This document shows, piece after piece, positions 62,263 through 64,000 of a stretch of DNA of 64,000 nt. A program made the position numbers and the translations under genes. Position 1 is the first letter of the stretch. Every line of letters starts with the position of its first letter. Below the pieces are notes generated by a model. That model ran no database searches. It worked only from the letters and a program-made list of their open reading frames with translations, and was not told the origin of the DNA. The DNA comes from Sporocytophaga myxococcoides DSM 11118 (lineage in GTDB: Bacteria > Bacteroidota > Bacteroidia > Cytophagales > Cytophagaceae), in NCBI RefSeq assembly GCF_000426725.1, contig NZ_AUFX01000011.1, forward strand, positions 244,356 through 308,355, in the 5' to 3' direction.

Positions 62263-63243
62263 ATGTCATCAACCACTAGTTTTTATTTCCAGGTCTATTA
62301 CAACAGAATGGAGATAAACCGTTTCCTCTTTGAATGCTTACTACCATTACATGAAGAAGCGCCGGAAGAGGATGGATTTGATTTCTTTCATGAAACCAGC
62401 TTCCACAGAGGTGATCACTTTAAGATTTATTTTATATTCAAAAAATCTGTAAGTCCTGATTACATAAGAGAAAAATACATTTCCAGGATCAAGCTCTTCT
62501 TGCAGGAAAATCCAAGCGCTCCTTTGGACCCAGCCTTCTATTTTCCTGAAAACTTTTTCCTGAGATATCCTAACAATAGCATTCAAGAGTTTGAAATGAA
62601 CATTAGCATGAATAAATCATTTACGGAAAGTGATTTTATTAATGAAAAACTCCTTGACTTTTTAAGTAGATACACTCCCAACATGCTAGAAAACAGGGGA
62701 ACTTTCAATGATGATCTGGTTTTCGCAACAGGACTGGTATTGTCAGATTCGGTGGTAACCGTTTTGAGCGAAAGCAGACCTGAAAAAGCAGACTTCTTCG
62801 AATGGCATTTTAAAGAGAGCATGCCCACTGCTGATTACTTTTCCAGAAAGGATAAAGAATTAAGAAAGCTTAAGCAGAAACAAATCAAAGAACTTGGCGA
62901 GCTTATGCGCAGGAGCTATATTGAACAAAAAGACACTATAATTTCCATGCTTGAGGCTTTTGCTGAGGATGTAGAAGACACCGACTTTTACTGGCTCGAT
63001 GATTTCAGGAAAGATCTTTTTGCAATTAAGCATATTATCAAGGAAGAGAAAGTTATTTTACCCCATTGGTTCAAATATACTTCCAATACAAAAACAAGGC
63101 TTCAGGACCAGGAGAAATGGCCTATAATGGCATCTATCCTCAAACATATTTATACCACCCTTGGCTTACAAGAAGAGAACTCTCTTCAGACATTATATAT
63201 GCTTAAGGAATATTACAAGGATGTGGAGAAAAAACTGGCTTAG
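62263..63243 (+). CDS. Partner of the radical SAM enzyme; possible SpaB_C/lantibiotic-dehydratase-C-like protein
   Basis: The 326-residue protein is cytoplasmic. Its first ~120 residues (FYFQVYYNRMEINRFLFECLLPLHEEA, then ETSFHRGDHFKIYFIFKKSV) resemble the SpaB_C/thiopeptide-type elimination domain, which has an aromatic-rich opening and a GxHxRxR-like segment (here GDHFKIYF), and FATGLVLSDSVV fits a later helix. The match is only by eye. Residues ~190-326 are helical, with a Lys-rich coil. It is 40 bases downstream of the radical SAM gene and followed by a strong terminator. Confidence 0.6.
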   Translation: MSSTTSFYFQVYYNRMEINRFLFECLLPLHEEAPEEDGFDFFHETSFHRGDHFKIYFIFKKSVSPDYIREKYISRIKLFLQENPSAPLDPAFYFPENFFLRYPNNSIQEFEMNISMNKSFTESDFINEKLLDFLSRYTPNMLENRGTFNDDLVFATGLVLSDSVVTVLSESRPEKADFFEWHFKESMPTADYFSRKDKELRKLKQKQIKELGELMRRSYIEQKDTIISMLEAFAEDVEDTDFYWLDDFRKDLFAIKHIIKEEKVILPHWFKYTSNTKTRLQDQEKWPIMASILKHIYTTLGLQEENSLQTLYMLKEYYKDVEKKLA

Positions 63244-63289
63244 TCTGCTTCATTTAAGTTTAGTAAAACACAGCTCCAATTTGTTCAAT

Positions 63290-63317
63290 AAAAAATCCTC
63301 GGAAACGAGGATTTTTT
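63290..63317 (+). terminator. Rho-independent terminator of the radical SAM operon
   Basis: AAAAAATCCTCG pairs with CGAGGATTTTTT around a GAAA tetraloop, 46 bases after the stop codon at 63243. Confidence 0.9.
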
Positions 63318-63425
63318 TATTACTTCTGAATAAAGTAATCTAACATCCAAAATCCATTTCCCCTCTAAATTCAGTCCATTTGATATTTTTGCTGACTCCC
63401 ATGCCTTTCCGAATTAAGCAAAATT

Positions 63426-63677
63426 CTTTCAAGCTAAAGCGCGGAAATATCTGGCTATAGCCTGGAGGTTATATGCTTTAGCCTGGAAGCTCCATGCTTA
63501 CTCCTGGAACTTCCATGGGAACTTCTGGAACTTCCGGAAAGCTCCCGGAGGTTCTGGAAATTCATTCAGAAGCTTCAGGAGCACTCCCAGAAGGTGGAGG
63601 CTAAAGCCGCAAAGGTGCAGGCTAAAGCAAATTCTTTCCAGGCTATAGCCTAATAGTTACATGCTTTAGCCTGAAAG
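63426..63677. repeat. Array 2: about 12 degenerate 21-bp dyad-symmetric units
   Basis: Core centres are at 63436.5, 63457.5, 63478.5, 63499.5, then about 63520.5, 63541 and 63561.5, then 63582.5, 63603.5, 63624.5, 63645.5 and 63666.5: steps of 21 bases with two half-base slips in the middle. Core words are GGCTATAGCC, GGCTAAAGCC and TGCTTTAGCC, plus mixed units like CCGGAAAGCTCCCGG. Period, dyad architecture and AAGNTTCC-like linkers agree with array 1. The next expected unit (centre 63687.5) is not present, because sequence resembling an insertion-sequence end begins at about 63678. Confidence 0.88.
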
Positions 63678-64000
63678 CTGTCTCGTCCTGAAATAGGTTT
63701 ACAGGTTTAAACCCTGTAAAAGATGACAGAAATTAAATTTTTAAAGAAAAGAGGCAGAGGAAAAAGAAAGAATACTCAGCCCTATGATATTGGATTAAAG
63801 TTGCAAATTATCCAGGAATATCAGTCTGGAGGCATTACCTTTAAAATGCTTTCAAAGAAATACAACATCAACAAGTCGGTGATAAGTTATTGGGTACGAA
63901 AATCTGAAGGCAGACTCAGTGCATTAAAATCAATTACATTTAAAAAAGTGGAATTGAATCAAGAGGAAAAGAAAGATCAAAATCAAGAAATAGAGGCTTT
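63678..64000 (+). mobile_element. Left end of an insertion sequence (cut by window end)
   Basis: From ~63678 the 21-bp array stops abruptly and a different sequence begins, with TCCTGAAATAGGTTTACAGG a few bases in, then a transposase-like gene starting at 63723. The right end, target duplication and second reading frame lie outside the window. Exact boundary is uncertain by about 10 bases. Confidence 0.6.
63723..64000 (+). CDS. IS3-type transposase OrfA / helix-turn-helix protein, N-terminal part
   Basis: The frame from ATG 63723 is open through the window end (92 codons). RGRGKRKNTQPYDIGLKLQI then IQEYQSGGITFKMLSKKYNI and NKSVISYWVRKSEG form a helix-turn-helix of the transposase OrfA type, and the following charged helix (KKVELNQEEKKDQNQEIEA) is the usual dimerising leucine-zipper-like region. 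Family (IS3 or related) is inferred from the layout. The gene is directly after the 21-bp array. Confidence 0.8.
   Translation, partial: MTEIKFLKKRGRGKRKNTQPYDIGLKLQIIQEYQSGGITFKMLSKKYNINKSVISYWVRKSEGRLSALKSITFKKVELNQEEKKDQNQEIEA

Noticed and set aside
63402..63461. 19-codon frame at the left edge of array 2 as a RiPP precursor
   Set aside because: Lies after the operon terminator and runs into the repeat array; no precursor-like sequence.
1..64000. tRNA, rRNA or riboswitch
   Set aside because: I looked for T-loop and cloverleaf-like signatures and known riboswitch contexts (for example before pnuC) and saw none I could support by eye.

Overview
The window is AT-rich DNA from a Bacteroidota bacterium, most likely a cellulose- or polysaccharide-degrading, gliding member of the Cytophagales (a Cytophaga/Sporocytophaga-like organism is my inference, not proven). 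The evidence is a secreted GH74-type xyloglucanase with a type IX secretion (T9SS) sorting tail, a PorP/SprF-like protein, a T9SS type-B secreted leucine-rich protein, ECF sigma/anti-sigma pairs, a TonB-ExbB-ExbD-ExbD operon, many lipoproteins and a TAnnTTTG-type promoter.

Layout. 0-10 kb: a cut-off PstS-like binding protein, then envelope and stress genes (DinB, START, lipocalin, AIM24, two convergent PAP2 phosphatases), an ECF sigma/membrane protein/outer-membrane protein operon, twin DNRLRE-like lipoproteins and a membrane-anchored endonuclease/exonuclease/phosphatase protein. 10-18 kb: the xyloglucanase, an unusual 21-bp palindromic repeat array, PorP/SprF, and an ECF sigma/membrane regulator/secreted LRR operon. 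18-29 kb: an OmpA-PD40/oxidoreductase/YkgJ/SanA operon, DedA, TerB-like, and the ExbB-ExbD-ExbD-TonB-PstS-TPR energy-transduction operon. 29-40 kb: 3-hydroxyacyl-CoA dehydrogenase, two decayed copies of an ion-channel gene in a 1-kb gap, dapD, a glycosyltransferase, a DtxR-controlled Mn/Zn ABC importer in which one permease carries its own DtxR-like tail, a thioredoxin and mnmE. 40-49 kb: MgtC, then a tight five-gene operon (MoxR AAA+ ATPase, unknown protein, VWA protein with a zinc-protease motif, unknown protein, PaaK-like adenylate-forming enzyme), preceded by nadR-pnuC. 49-59 kb: five uncharacterised genes in one direction, dominated by a 1793-residue TPR/beta-propeller protein, with an LRR protein and two small proteins that share a C-terminal domain. 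59-64 kb: a SUKH-like protein, a radical SAM/SPASM-like enzyme with an unknown partner, a second 21-bp repeat array, and the start of an insertion sequence next to that array.

The observations I consider most novel are (1) the two distant arrays of 21-bp dyad-symmetric units, with different core words but the same period and architecture, (2) the uncharacterised five-gene cluster at 49-59 kb, (3) the MoxR/VWA-zincin/adenylating-enzyme operon, and (4) the radical SAM two-gene unit. Functions of (2)-(4) cannot be settled from sequence alone.
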